The notes beneath the pieces were generated by a model. The model did no database searches. It was not told the origin of the DNA and saw only the letters and a list, made by a program, of their open reading frames with translations. DNA of 30,577 nucleotides, taken from contig SGPL01000200.1 in NCBI GenBank assembly GCA_004802705.1, forward strand, positions 1 to 30,577, given 5' to 3'. Numbering within the stretch: position 1 is the first letter of the stretch; every line of letters begins with the position of its first letter. The translations under genes were made by a program, and so were the position numbers. Source of the DNA: Bondarzewia mesenterica (lineage: Eukaryota; Basidiomycota; Agaricomycetes; Russulales; Bondarzewiaceae). Positions 10,756 through 20,406 of this stretch are shown in pieces.

Positions 10756-12389
10756 CTATGGTTTCCGATTCGACATGGGAATGATTGACTCTGGCGCCCT
10801 CGAAGGGCTNTCTGCCTTCTTCTGATTGTTCTTCGCAACCGCGTATACGATGCCCGCGAAGAAACCGACAGCCACCGCCGATACTGATCCAAACGTAACG
10901 GAATCTCCAAAGAAGATCATTCCAGATGCAGCGACGGGCAGCTTGTTCAACGCACCGACCATGCTTCAACAACGAANCTTGATCAGCAACGTAATTCATT
11001 TACCAAGAAGAGTGGTGCGTTTACCTGTACGTGGTGCTGCTTGTCACACGAATACACCACGCTGTCGTGTACGAAATGCCCACGGCGGCAGCACCAGAAA
11101 ATGCGATGGCGAACAAAAGGAGATTGCGGGTCTCAGGCGGGCTAGATAACGNAGACTTCAATAAAGTCACAAGACGACGGTTCATGAAACTCACAAATTA
11201 CGGTTAAGGCTCTCGGAACCCCAATCCTCAACAATGAAGGAAAAGACGACAAGTACAGGGATAGACAGGAGGTTATTATAGAACATCGAATCCCAATCTG
11301 AGAAACCTGTAGCCTTGATGCGTTTGCGCATAGCCAGGACCTGTACGCGAACACATTGTGAGCAAGTCCAGTTCCACCGNTTCCTATCTGTGATGGACTG
11401 ACGTATGCAGCGCTGGTTATGCAGTTCGCAAGCATCCAGAAATAGCCAACGTTCAAACTGCGCACNACGCCTGTCACAGAGCTCAAGCTGACGCTGGAAG
11501 CTACTTGTCCGGGCATGAGCGCATCGTTCATGGCGCCTGAAATATCTGCCCATGCAGCAATGACGGAGGAGATGACCTGCAATGCCATGTCANAAAGTCA
11601 CCATCCTTTGGGGGGGGGGGGGGGGGGGACTCTCTATGCTTACCATGAAGACGAAAGAGACCAATGTCAGTGCCGTAACGCGGCCGCCAAACCAGAGCAC
11701 TTCACCATATGCCTAGACCCACGTTATCTTAACCGAAGGAAAGGACTGCGAGTTACAACGTACGATGAGTATGATAGTCAGATTCTTGAAAATGGTGTAT
11801 ACTGGAATGGACAAGAATTGCTGTACTAGACTCAGTAATCACAGACAGACTTGGGAGAGTATCATCTGGGATGGACGCACCAAACTCTTCGATCCTGTGT
11901 AAATGACACTGACAAGGAGCACACTGATAGGGAACCACATTTTCGCGTCTTGCAGGTCAAGATTTCGGAAGGAGATGATGCCAGTCTTCTTCGCGAGTAG
12001 GACGCAAGCAACGCATACTGCCGATTGAATGCATAAGAGCAGAAAATTCATACTGAAGTTGCGTCCTGATACAACGAACTGGGGGAAGCTGACTTCCATA
12101 CACCGGCCGACCAATGGGGAGACAGAGACGCACCTTGTTGATCACGGTCATTAGGATAGATGCCAGGCAGTAGCATGCTATAGGAGGGACTAGAAACATA
12201 TCCGAACGGTCAGCCTTGTGCTCACACCGACACGGACGGTCCGACAAACGAAGAAACACGCTTACTTGACGACACAGAATGCGTGTCCTTCGCAGAACCC
12301 GTTGCGATCGCCTTCTTCATTTCAACCACATCCTCCTCCTCGAGGGCGACACTTTTGTAGTCTCCGGGGTCGTTGGATGCGTTCGCCAT
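10756..12389 (-). CDS. VRG4: GDP-mannose transporter (Vrg4 type)
   Basis: Golgi antiporter that brings GDP-mannose into the lumen in exchange for GMP, feeding protein and lipid mannosylation. Nine exons (12389-12266, 12189-12134, 12078-11881, 11820-11764, 11712-11644, 11576-11403, 11340-11195, 11141-11025, 10963-10756) join in phase to 382 aa, the usual size. It has a charged cytosolic N-terminus of about 43 residues and then about ten hydrophobic segments. Both GDP-mannose recognition motifs known from yeast Vrg4 are present: FYNN at about 246-249 and GALNK at about 317-321. [10 protein letters not shown] and [20 protein letters not shown] are also family hallmarks. The C-terminus is short and basic (SNRKP-stop). 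N bases fall in one codon of exon 6 (11466) and one of exon 9 (10810). The intron 11643-11577 holds a 19-G homopolymer. Confidence 0.95.
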
Positions 12390-12807
12390 GCCAGCTAATG
12401 AGAGGATACGACGATTATGACGCCCAAGGCTTAGATACGGTGTTCAAGCGCTGTAATAAAATAAAGAATGGACAGGTTGGGCAGTTGCAAGGAGAGCCAA
12501 GGGAGTTTAAGACGTCGTAAAGCGCTACAAAAGTGAAGATACATGCAGGCACCTTTTCGGGACGATTTATCCACTACATTTCCCACGTGGCTCTATGTAA
12601 TGTACGTAAACATGAATACGGCGCAGTCACCCCGTCGTAAATTAACTTGAAGTGCAGTACTCACACAATCCTATAAACATTCAGTCTCAAAAGAGGCAGG
12701 AAAAACCATAACCTATATCTATGCACATGGTCAAAATCGGAGATGGCATGACAGGCTAGGACAGAAGCCTACTAAGTATACATTAACAACCTCTTGAATC
12801 TGCATCT
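12390..12807. promoter_or_regulatory. Upstream region of the GDP-mannose transporter
   Basis: This 418-bp gap separates the transporter start from the stop of the Hsk3-like gene on the same strand. It should contain the transporter promoter. I see no gene, RNA or repeat here. Confidence 0.45.
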
Positions 12808-13091
12808 CTATCGCTCTTGCGCCTTCTTTCCAGTATCAGGGTTTAGCTCGGAAGCAACAGCTATGAATCTATTCCAATTGAGTATTATGTATGCCATAGG
12901 AAATGTGAGGGCGCTCACTGAGCCGCATGCAGTGCTGCCAGCGTCCGCATCGAGTCCAAATCCACCTGCAACTGCTCGAACAAGTCGGCGGTGTGCCCCA
13001 CCGACCTCGATAGACGAGTCAGGCTGTTGGCTAGTTGAGCATATTGCCTTTCTTTAGCCTGAGTGGCGCTGGTAGGGAGGGATTGGCTCAT
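12808..13091 (-). CDS. HSK3: DASH/Dam1 complex subunit Hsk3-like
   Basis: Small kinetochore protein; in fungi Hsk3 is one of the ten subunits of the DASH/Dam1 ring that couples kinetochores to spindle microtubules. Two exons, 13091-12919 and 12868-12808, give 77 aa, a normal size. The protein starts MSQSLPTSATQAKERQYAQL and forms one predicted amphipathic helix (QYAQLANSLTRLSRSV), followed by MRTLAALHAAQFIAVASEL after the splice. This matches my memory of the family pattern: RQY-x-x-L near the start, an HAA(x)F(M/I)AA-like segment near the end. Reading through without the intron would stop at TGA 12917-12915 and lose the FIAVASEL tail; the GTGAGC donor and the phase-correct join favour splicing. 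Short protein, so the assignment needs a profile search. Confidence 0.7.
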
Positions 13092-13274
13092 GAGAAAGAA
13101 CGGTGAGGGCAAAGAGAAATATTTACACCTTGACGCCACCGACGCGTCTCAGACCCACGCGATCACGATAGGTCACGTTACAATCGTAAGTTGTTCTTCG
13201 AGTCTTCCACTGAACTTCCAGCCGTGTTTTTCAGCTGTGTTGCTTTTTTTCGACCCAAAGTGGGCTCGAATGCC
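13092..13274. other. Region upstream of Hsk3-like gene
   Basis: This holds the Hsk3-like 5' UTR or promoter and possibly the 5' end of the plus-strand candidate gene that follows. A plus-strand frame ending at a GTAAGT donor (13186) joins poorly in phase with what follows, so I did not include it. Confidence 0.35.
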
Positions 13275-13679
13275 ATGTTTCTCCTGCTTTCTGATGCGGC
13301 CAAACTCGACGAAGATTTCCTTGTATTCTGTGAGCGTTCACTGGTGATGGTCGTATGCAAACAACTCATTATAGTACTCTGTTTCCTAACTGATCATGAA
13401 CTTTCAGCACATCATCTCCCATGAAACCATTGAAAGTGAGTCATGATTTGATGACATGATTTGTGGGAATGGCTATGAAAGTATCACCCAAACGTACACA
13501 GGTAAACATAGACTCCTCGCTGCATACAGGCATGAGACAGCATGAGACCCTCACTCACTGTGTCGTCACCTTAATGCCGTGCGTCTGATTGAGCCCAAAC
13601 ACTATTTGCTAGATGGGGTAGTTTTAACAACTGCACAACACCTGCAATATGAACATCTGCGGACAAGTGGAGAAAGAAG
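13275..13679 (+). pseudogene. Possible 5' part of an unidentified gene, interrupted by TGA
   Basis: Three exons join in phase with normal introns: 13275-13343 (starts MFLLLSDAAKLDEDFLVFCE), 13408-13435 (HIISHETIE) and 13502-13679 (SKHRLLAAYRHETA, stop, then a long open frame including LNAVRLIEPKHYLLDGVV). The frame after the stop continues unchanged for 44 codons to a GTAAGG donor. The single TGA at 13543-13545 sits in a 10-bp tandem duplication (13530-13539 and 13540-13549, differing in one base). The reading could be a broken gene, a mis-spliced model or an error. I recognise no family. It may be the front of the candidate at 13811-14782; an 8-nt exon at 13740-13747 with strong flanking sites could link them but leads into a frame that soon stops. 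Confidence 0.25.
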
Positions 13680-13810
13680 GTAAGGCATTTGGCCTCCTAC
13701 CTATTGCCAGTAAGTCCGTCGCCCTCCCATCTTACTCAGGGTCGTAGGTAAGTAAGTAGAAAATCTGTTAGCATGAGTTTCTGAACATGCAATACATGTT
13801 GTTCTTGTAG

Positions 13811-14782
13811 ATCAGTGCGAAGATATCGGTATCATTACACGTTGCTCCGCAAGAGATGATTTCGGGGAGTATTTTTCAGTCCCCATTTAGCTGCGAATGT
13901 AAGTGAATTGATTCGTCGGGCGCGCTGAATGGCAATTGCTGAGGATGATCATGTAGATCGTACCGACGACGTTGAGTTGGGCGGCCACGGCCCGCACGCC
14001 AGCTTAAGCCGCCGCCGCCGCGTGTTAGCGGAACGAACTGGCAGCATTCAAAAGGAGCGGATGCGGCAAGTGAATGACATATAACCGCACGGAGCGTGTT
14101 ATATTTGTGGGATCTCTATTCATCTCGAAACTCACGTTCGCAGCGTGTCTCACCCGGCTCTACTTGACGGACCATAGCCCAGACTGTACTCAAGGAGAGC
14201 ACAAGACTTTGAGTTCGGGTGGATTCTTGCCGCGCTCACAGCGGACGAGTTGGTGGTATTGTTAAACAAAGCCGTAGCCACTGCTAACTCCCCAATTGTT
14301 CTCGTTTTGAGCACCAATGGGGCAGACGCAGTGTCAGGCCAATTCTGCATATCCTATCGCGGTGACACCGATGCTTCTCAGATCTTCATCCATACGAGGG
14401 GTGACGATGCCATCTAGTTGGACAGAAGGGCGACCCAAGACTGGTCGTCAGCTTCTCTCATGGCCATAATACAACGCGCATAGGGCTTCTCATCGAGTCG
14501 GTCAACTCGAAGGCAGAAGGCGCCGAAATGAAGAATTCACTGCTCAATCCTACCGAGTTGTTGGCTTCTTAATCCTTGTTTAGACCTACGAGTTATGTCC
14601 TGTTCTTGGCTTATACGGGTCCATGTTAAGATATGCGGATCAACGGTACGTTCTTTTCGCAATGGTGTCTTGTACTTAACGATCTCACACTCTATCCCTT
14701 TGAAACGTGATGCAGAGTGCCCTTTAACCTGCGACCGGAGGACGTGCGTGCTTTTTGCAAAGCCGATCTAACCGACGTGTAG
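13811..14782 (+). CDS. Unidentified multi-exon gene, 3' part
   Basis: No long open frame exists here, but six exons join in phase with fungal splice sites: 13811-13898, 13957-14069, 14178-14361, 14418-14500, 14584-14645 and 14716-14782, about 198 codons ending in TAG. Introns are 58, 108, 56, 83 and 70 nt. The encoded segments look protein-like: a basic region (SLSRRRRVLAERTGSIQKER), then FGWILAALTADELVVLLNKA, SPIVLVLSTNGADAVSGQF, GDPRLVVSFSHGHNTTRIGL, and a C-terminus VPFNLRPEDVRAFCKADL. The intron 14501-14583 may instead be partly coding, since its frame stays open for 23 codons. I do not recognise the family; alternating hydrophobic strands suggest an alpha/beta fold. The 5' end is unresolved. 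Confidence 0.4.
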
Positions 14783-15585
14783 CACGCTGTAATACCGGTG
14801 ATACTCCTTTCTTGTCGCAAACAGTGTGGACAACGGTGTTGTTATCTTCTTACCTTGTTTGCGATGGCATTTTTTGGACCCACAGAACAAGCACAATAAA
14901 AGCGTGCCCCTATGCTTCATCCGGCCTCGTGGCTCCTGCCCTTCAGCCCTATCACACAATTGTGTCCAAGTAAATCATATCTTTATCACGGCACAAGAGT
15001 CGTCTGTGTGCGTCAGCCCCACCCACCACCGCATAGCTCTAACGATCCTTGTCTTGGAATTATAGTGCTGGAAAATAGTTGCCCACCTTATCATGTCTAT
15101 CTCCTAAAAGCTGTTGGTATTGACCAGGGTGGCACCGATGTCCGTTGTCTTGTTCCTGCTTTGCGTAGATATCTGGCTCGAACGCTTGCAAACTTAAACA
15201 CCTTCCGCTTTCAGTCAGGGACCCGTCTCAAAATGGACGCGACTTTGTCTATGGTCACGTGCGATCGCACTTATTGTCCCGCCGCTCTGCCCTCTCATGG
15301 CAGCTCATGGCCCTCTCAGGCTACTCTATTGTTTTGTGCGGCCACCCGACGCTGTATGACTAGGCTGTTCTTCTGTGTGCGTTCCATCGCGGAACAATAG
15401 CGAATGGCGTGCGCTCTCCCTTTAAAATGCGAGCTATCCCTCTCTTGCAGTCCCCCATCGCAGCGATCCGTTGATCTCTTTCAATTCTTTGCTCCGCTGT
15501 GATACCCTCTGTTTCTCGGCAACTGTATTCGATCACTTTTGTATCCATACCTTGTCTTCCTCCTGTATCATATCTCGAACCTATT
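14783..15585. other. Intergenic region, pyrimidine-rich at its right end
   Basis: A 162-codon plus-strand frame (14912-15400) lies here but is Cys/Pro/Ser-rich, has no recognisable motif and no supporting splice chain. A GTGCGT donor inside the last exon of the preceding candidate (14743) could extend that gene into this region, but I could not choose a frame. The final 150 bases are CT-rich, as is common just upstream of fungal transcription starts, and probably belong to the promoter of the next gene. Confidence 0.4.
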
Positions 15586-15983
15586 ATGCTGAGCTACGGA
15601 TCTGTCGCTGTCGCCCTCGTTCAACGCCAGGTTATGGTGGTCCAAGGTATGGGACGTGTCTTCACATACTTCCTAGTGCTCTCGCTTACCTGCTCTCTTT
15701 AATTTTAGCCATTCATCCGCATGATCACAGAGACCGATTTCTCGACGTCTACTGTTTCACGCCCTTCAATGAGCGTGTATTCACTACGTCCGCAGTGCCC
15801 TGTGCACGTATCGCCTCCGCGGACCTTCTCACCATCTTCCCCTCCACGGATGTCTTCAATATGCCCGCACAAGACATCCTCGAGCTGCCACCTCAGGCAT
15901 ACGGAGAATTCAACGAGCTGTGCGCGCGTAATGCCAAGAAGTGCGAGAGCCTATGGGCCGCATGCAAGGCAAAGCTCCGGTGA
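15586..15983 (+). CDS. Unidentified 111-residue protein
   Basis: Two exons, 15586-15646 and 15709-15983, join in phase across a 62-nt intron (GTATGG donor, TTTTAG acceptor) and give 111 aa. The N-terminus is MLSYGSVAVALVQRQVMVVQ, followed by AIHPHDHRDRFLDVYCFTPF. The middle has a predicted beta-rich segment with three cysteines (YCF, VPCARI). The end is an acidic-then-basic helix (DILELPPQAYGEFNEL, then NAKKCESLWAACKAKLR-stop). There is no signal peptide or clear membrane segment. I recognise no family. It is convergent with condensin. An additional upstream exon cannot be excluded, since the CT-rich leader ends just before the chosen ATG. Confidence 0.55.
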
Positions 15984-16558
15984 GGGAGTTGCTGGGGTTG
16001 ATATGTTATCGTACTGGTTCATCGCTTCCGTGGGCTGGGAGGTATTCGTCTAGAGGGCGAGGTTTGTTGCTCATTTTTGTATATCACAACCGTCTCGGAT
16101 TTCATCGGTCCAGCCGTTTTTACTGTATCCTTAGTCTCTGTATCCCTATCAGCTTCTTTCCGTCTTGCTTGCAATTTCTCACTCATATACCAACCCATCC
16201 ATTTAGTTGTCTATATACCCATACAATGGTGCGTCATCGGATCTCTTAATACATGCATTCCCCTTTATCACAAACCGTTGTTGCATACTATGCGTACTGT
16301 ACTGGATCACACTTCACCTGGTTCAACTTACTATGCAATAGCATGCTTAAGTTTAGAAGGACTATAGATCGCAATCTCTCAGTCGCCTTTCGGATCAGAT
16401 GGGTTGAACAAAAGTCTACACCACCGTATACATGCCAAGTACTCGCGAGCAATACAGAACAATTATGCCAGAGATCCAAAAACGGAGAACTGAAAGATAT
16501 AAGATAGGTGATTACACTCCAGTCCGTAACGTAGAAACGCCAGAAGAATGATAAACGA
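15984..16558. other. Convergent intergenic region
   Basis: This 575-bp stretch contains the 3' ends of the 111-residue gene and condensin. It is T-rich on the plus strand with several in-frame stops. Open frames of 60-130 codons here have no recognisable content and I see no RNA gene. Confidence 0.5.
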
Positions 16559-19524
16559 TCATGCAGCGGGTATAGCGTCTGGGTCGCGGTAAACCTACAA
16601 AGGGGAATAAGGCAACACATAGATAAGTAGGATCCATCGACGATTGAATGGTGTAGCACTCGCCTTGAGATCCCAAATGTTCCCAACTCGAGTATCCGAT
16701 TCCTTCATTTCCACATCCACGTCGGCTTCTTTAACAGGAGACTCTAACACCCCACCTTCGAGCTTCAACCCACGTTCGTTTGCAAGGTGCAAGAGACAAA
16801 TGAAACAGAAGCTCGTGCTGATGTCCGCGAGCTTGTCTTGTGGATACGAGCGCTGCAGGCCGGAAAGGACTGACTCAAATACCCGTGCCTCGGTTGGGTC
16901 TGTTCCCTCAGGCTCCGGTTCATCAGTTTCCTGGTAGCACAATCAGATTCATCGGATGGCATAGATCGCCAATCAAGGCCCGCGCGAACAAACGACCAGC
17001 GTACCATGTTTTCTTCATCTTCAGCCTTCGGCTCTGGAACGATGATATTCAGCCCCTTCCATATATTTTCCTTCAGCTTCCTGACATCCACCCGCTTAGC
17101 ACGCTTTGTATAATTGACGAATTCCGGTCGGACACGACGGCTCTGACCCTGCGTCGCAGCAAGCAGATCTTGCTCGCCAGGCTCAACGCTCGCAGCTGCA
17201 TCTCCACCATCGAATACGTCATCGAAACCAGGCCCATCATCATAATCGTCATGGAAAAATTGCGTGTTAAAGGGTATAGCACCACCATTGATAGCTTTTA
17301 TGCACAAGAAAAAGACGGGATGAGTGAGTGCAGGAGCTTGATGCGAAAGAAAACTTACTTTCGTCACCGTCTTCGGCATCGCGCGCGGCTGCTTGATCTG
17401 CTGCCGCCCGAGCCCAGAAATTCTCATCAACTTCGCCGTCGCCATTCTCGTGTAGATTCATGCGCTGGCCACGCATTTTTTAACTATTCACGAATGAATT
17501 CAGCGACTCAGTTTGTACCTATTGAATAAGACTTACCGAGAACTTGGGCTTCAAGAAAAGTGTGACGAGCTGTTGACTAGAGAAGTGCATATCATCGGGA
17601 AGCGTGTGTTCGTCCTGCTTCTCCTTCTCTTTTGCCTTCTTGCTTTTTGTCTTACGAGTAGTTGCGCCGACTTTGGATGATGACGGTTTGGGCAATGTTA
17701 CTCCAGCACCTCGGATGACAGGGGCAAAGAGCTCCTTCGACAGCTCTTTGAGATCCTGCTCAGGAGCCGACATGAAGTCGATTTTGAATGCCTCCTTCTT
17801 CTCCCTTCGTGGCTTGGTGGCATTTGGATCGGCTGCCTCAGCTGATAACAATGCAGCAAAGATCAGTTATGACAATTCGGCAGCTGGATTAAGCAAGACA
17901 CTTACGTCTCCGCACGACCTTCCGAAGTTTCCAGTGCTCAGGACCTGCCCAATTCTTCAAGAAATTCTGGTCAAAATAATCCATCATACCACCATCCGCA
18001 TCAGCGTCGGTCATTGCCATGACCAAATCGCGCTCGTTGGGCATCCGTCGGGGGTCAAACGGCACAAACGCGCCCTGCCCATGCCCTGCTTGTGCAACCG
18101 GTGAACCATTCTCTCCTTCCTCGCCTGCAAAGTCATCCGGGCTCATGGCGTCGCCACCAAATTCATCACCGACCGCCTGGTCTCCAACGAAGAAATCCTG
18201 TTCTGGAGGCGGAACTGCACCATCCATATCCATTCCAAAATCGTCTGGTGGCCCGCCAAAATCGTCGTCTTCGTCTTCCGCAGGGGGCGGCGTATTATCG
18301 CGGTATAGGTTCGGCTCGTCAAATGAGAAGGGATCTTTTGAGAAGGAGAAGCCATCTAATGAATGGGAAATGGCTTTCGACTCGAGAACGTCGAGGTCCG
18401 GGATAAATTCCCCTGTAACGCAAACGAAAACGTGAGACTCAAGCGTAGTCAGAAAGAACGACAGCTTACTCCTGAGCTGGCTGAGATCTATCTCGTCCTC
18501 TGCTTCATCCTCCTGCTCCTCCACATCCTTCCCCATTGAATCACTTGCGTCGAAGACTACTCTCAAGCCACCTTCACTACCAACCCCGAGACTGAGATGG
18601 TTCATGAGTAGGCCACGCGCACCACCTTCATCGAAGTCCTCGCATGTCTTCCGGAAAAGCGGATCCACGCTGAATTCTAAGTCGAGTTTCTTTATCTTCA
18701 GCTGTGCAGCATTCTTCGCAAGTGTGGACTCAGCTCGATGATTCTTGGCTCGTTTACGCTGTTGGGGGTCCTGGGCATCGGGATTGTCAGAAGTCGGCTC
18801 TTCATCATCAGCATCGGCGCGACCCTCTGAAGCAAGATTACTCAGGAGCTTGCCCGTTTCCGTTCCAACACTGTCGACACGACTGGTCCAAATCTTCACA
18901 CAACCGTCAAGGGTGCTCGAAGCTCGTTGGAAATTGATCGTATTATCGTTGTTGTTCCGCAAGAGCGACATGTCATGGAAATAATCGATGAGTGCGAAAT
19001 TCCATGAATTTGCTGCGTTGATTTTCTATATTGCTGGTTAGGCCGCTGGATACATCAAGTGAAACGAGACTTACGTTGTCCATTGCCATTTTCATCCACT
19101 CCTCGTAGTTAGAGCTCATGACATCCAAAGGGACATTGATCATGGGTGTTTCTACCACTGATGCGAGTTGTTTCTGTCGAGTTTGAGCAGAGCGTGAGCT
19201 TTCCCCAACACCACCTTGACTTCCATCCATCATCCCGTCCGATGACGGTCCTCCCTCAACGCCCTCCATCACCACCACTTTGTTGCTTTTCCTTCGTCGT
19301 CGCTTTTCCGCAGCGTCATCGTTAATATTGACCGTCCTCAGCGGCGCGCGGGCAGCACGTGTATCTTCCGAGAAGCTCTTGTCCTGGATTTCGCTAAGAC
19401 GCCGTCGCAAGCCCTGCGCTTTGCTTGACTTGGGTGTTTCCTGTTCCGCGTCTTCGCCTGAGTCTGATTCAGCATAGAGGGGCTGGGATTGTTGGGGTCG
19501 TTGAGCTCGAGCTGAGCGCGCCAT
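16559..19524 (-). CDS. cnd2: Condensin complex subunit 2 (kleisin Cnd2/Brn1/Barren/CAP-H)
   Basis: Kleisin that bridges the SMC2-SMC4 heads of condensin and recruits the HEAT subunits for mitotic chromosome compaction. Eight exons (19524-19075, 19025-18470, 18412-17906, 17841-17537, 17464-17359, 17294-17005, 16930-16664, 16594-16559) join in phase to 838 aa, normal for the family. The N-terminal kleisin region has DDAAEKRRRRKS, then VPLDVMSSNYEEWMKMA, and after the first splice INAANSWNFALIDYFHDMSL and FQRASSTLDGCVKIWTSRVD. The acidic middle (AEDEDDDFGGPPDDFG) is followed by ENFWARAAADQAAARDA and the C-terminal winged-helix region, ending NIWDLKVYRDPDAIPAA. The last intron (16663-16595) is GC-AG with a GCGAGT donor. 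Intron 18469-18413 is 57 nt, in frame and free of stops, so retention would insert 19 residues. Confidence 0.95.
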
Positions 19525-20406
19525 CGTGGTTCAAACGTTCACGTCTAACAAACGGTCACGCTGTGACTGAGCGCGTCGCGTCTGTCACGTGGGCCGAGTT
19601 CACAGGGTTCCCACACTGTTCCCACGATCTGAGATCTGTTCCACGGTAAGTATACGTGTGCTTTCACTGGTTACTATGTGATTGTGTTAAATGATTCCGC
19701 ATGTATGAAGTACTTGGATTGACGTGATCCTGCGGACGCTTCCCCCCAGACGTTACGCTGATAACTGATGATTCTTATTTGTCTGACTTTCTTATATTTT
19801 TGCGCATTTGTTTGTGTATAGATTTTAAGTTGTCATGTGGATACGGAATGGACTTATATGAGCTGCACTTGCGGACTTTGCTGGTTTTGTACTTATTTTC
19901 CTAACTCATCGTGCGACGCGCTTTTTGTGAGGTCGATCGGGATTCGAGTCTCCTTATCAGTGGCAGATGAATCTGTAGGACGGTGGGTAGATTGTTCCCA
20001 TGTATCTTGTAAGTCAAACGAGGAGCAAAAGTTTCAGAATACATGTTTGCAGAGGAAGGTGGGATGAGGTACCTAGGGAGAATACAAGACAGATTGAATC
20101 GAGATCCAAACAGAATGTGGAATTAGTGTCGAGTAATGGTGAGTCGTCCTCATGCCTCATCATTGATACTGCAGCAACCTCTTGCTTTGATAGCTTTCTC
20201 CGTTGAGTAGGCACAGCAGGCAGCCGTTGAATACGTCCCGGCTGCAGGCAGTGAAGCCAGGAAAGGAGCTGGTAGTGCACCCGCAAACGAGCAGGCTTAG
20301 TTCTGAGATGGTTTTGCTCAGCACCAATTCCATTTGACGTGGTTGCAAGGTCCTGTTATCCGATAACGAACGCGACGAGGAAAATCAGTATGCAGCTTAC
20401 TGGTGT
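19525..20406. other. Upstream region of condensin, no convincing gene
   Basis: The first 200 bp must contain the condensin promoter. Beyond that, minus-strand open frames such as 20286-20014 exist, and they follow directly in splice phase from one alternative ending of the weak candidate gene at 20407-21323, so part of that gene could extend here. I see no RNA gene or repeat. The GATTCGAGTC at 19941-19950 resembles a tRNA B box but no cloverleaf can be drawn around it. Confidence 0.35.

Noticed and set aside
13530..13549. 10-bp tandem repeat as a satellite or CRISPR-like array
   Set aside because: Only two copies, no spacer structure, and the organism is a eukaryote.
14912..15400. 162-codon plus-strand open frame
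   Set aside because: Composition is Pro/Ser/Cys/Leu-rich, with no recognisable segment and no supporting splice chain; most likely chance openness.
19940..19952. tRNA B-box-like GATTCGAGTCT
   Set aside because: No acceptor-stem pairing or A box at the right distance on either strand.
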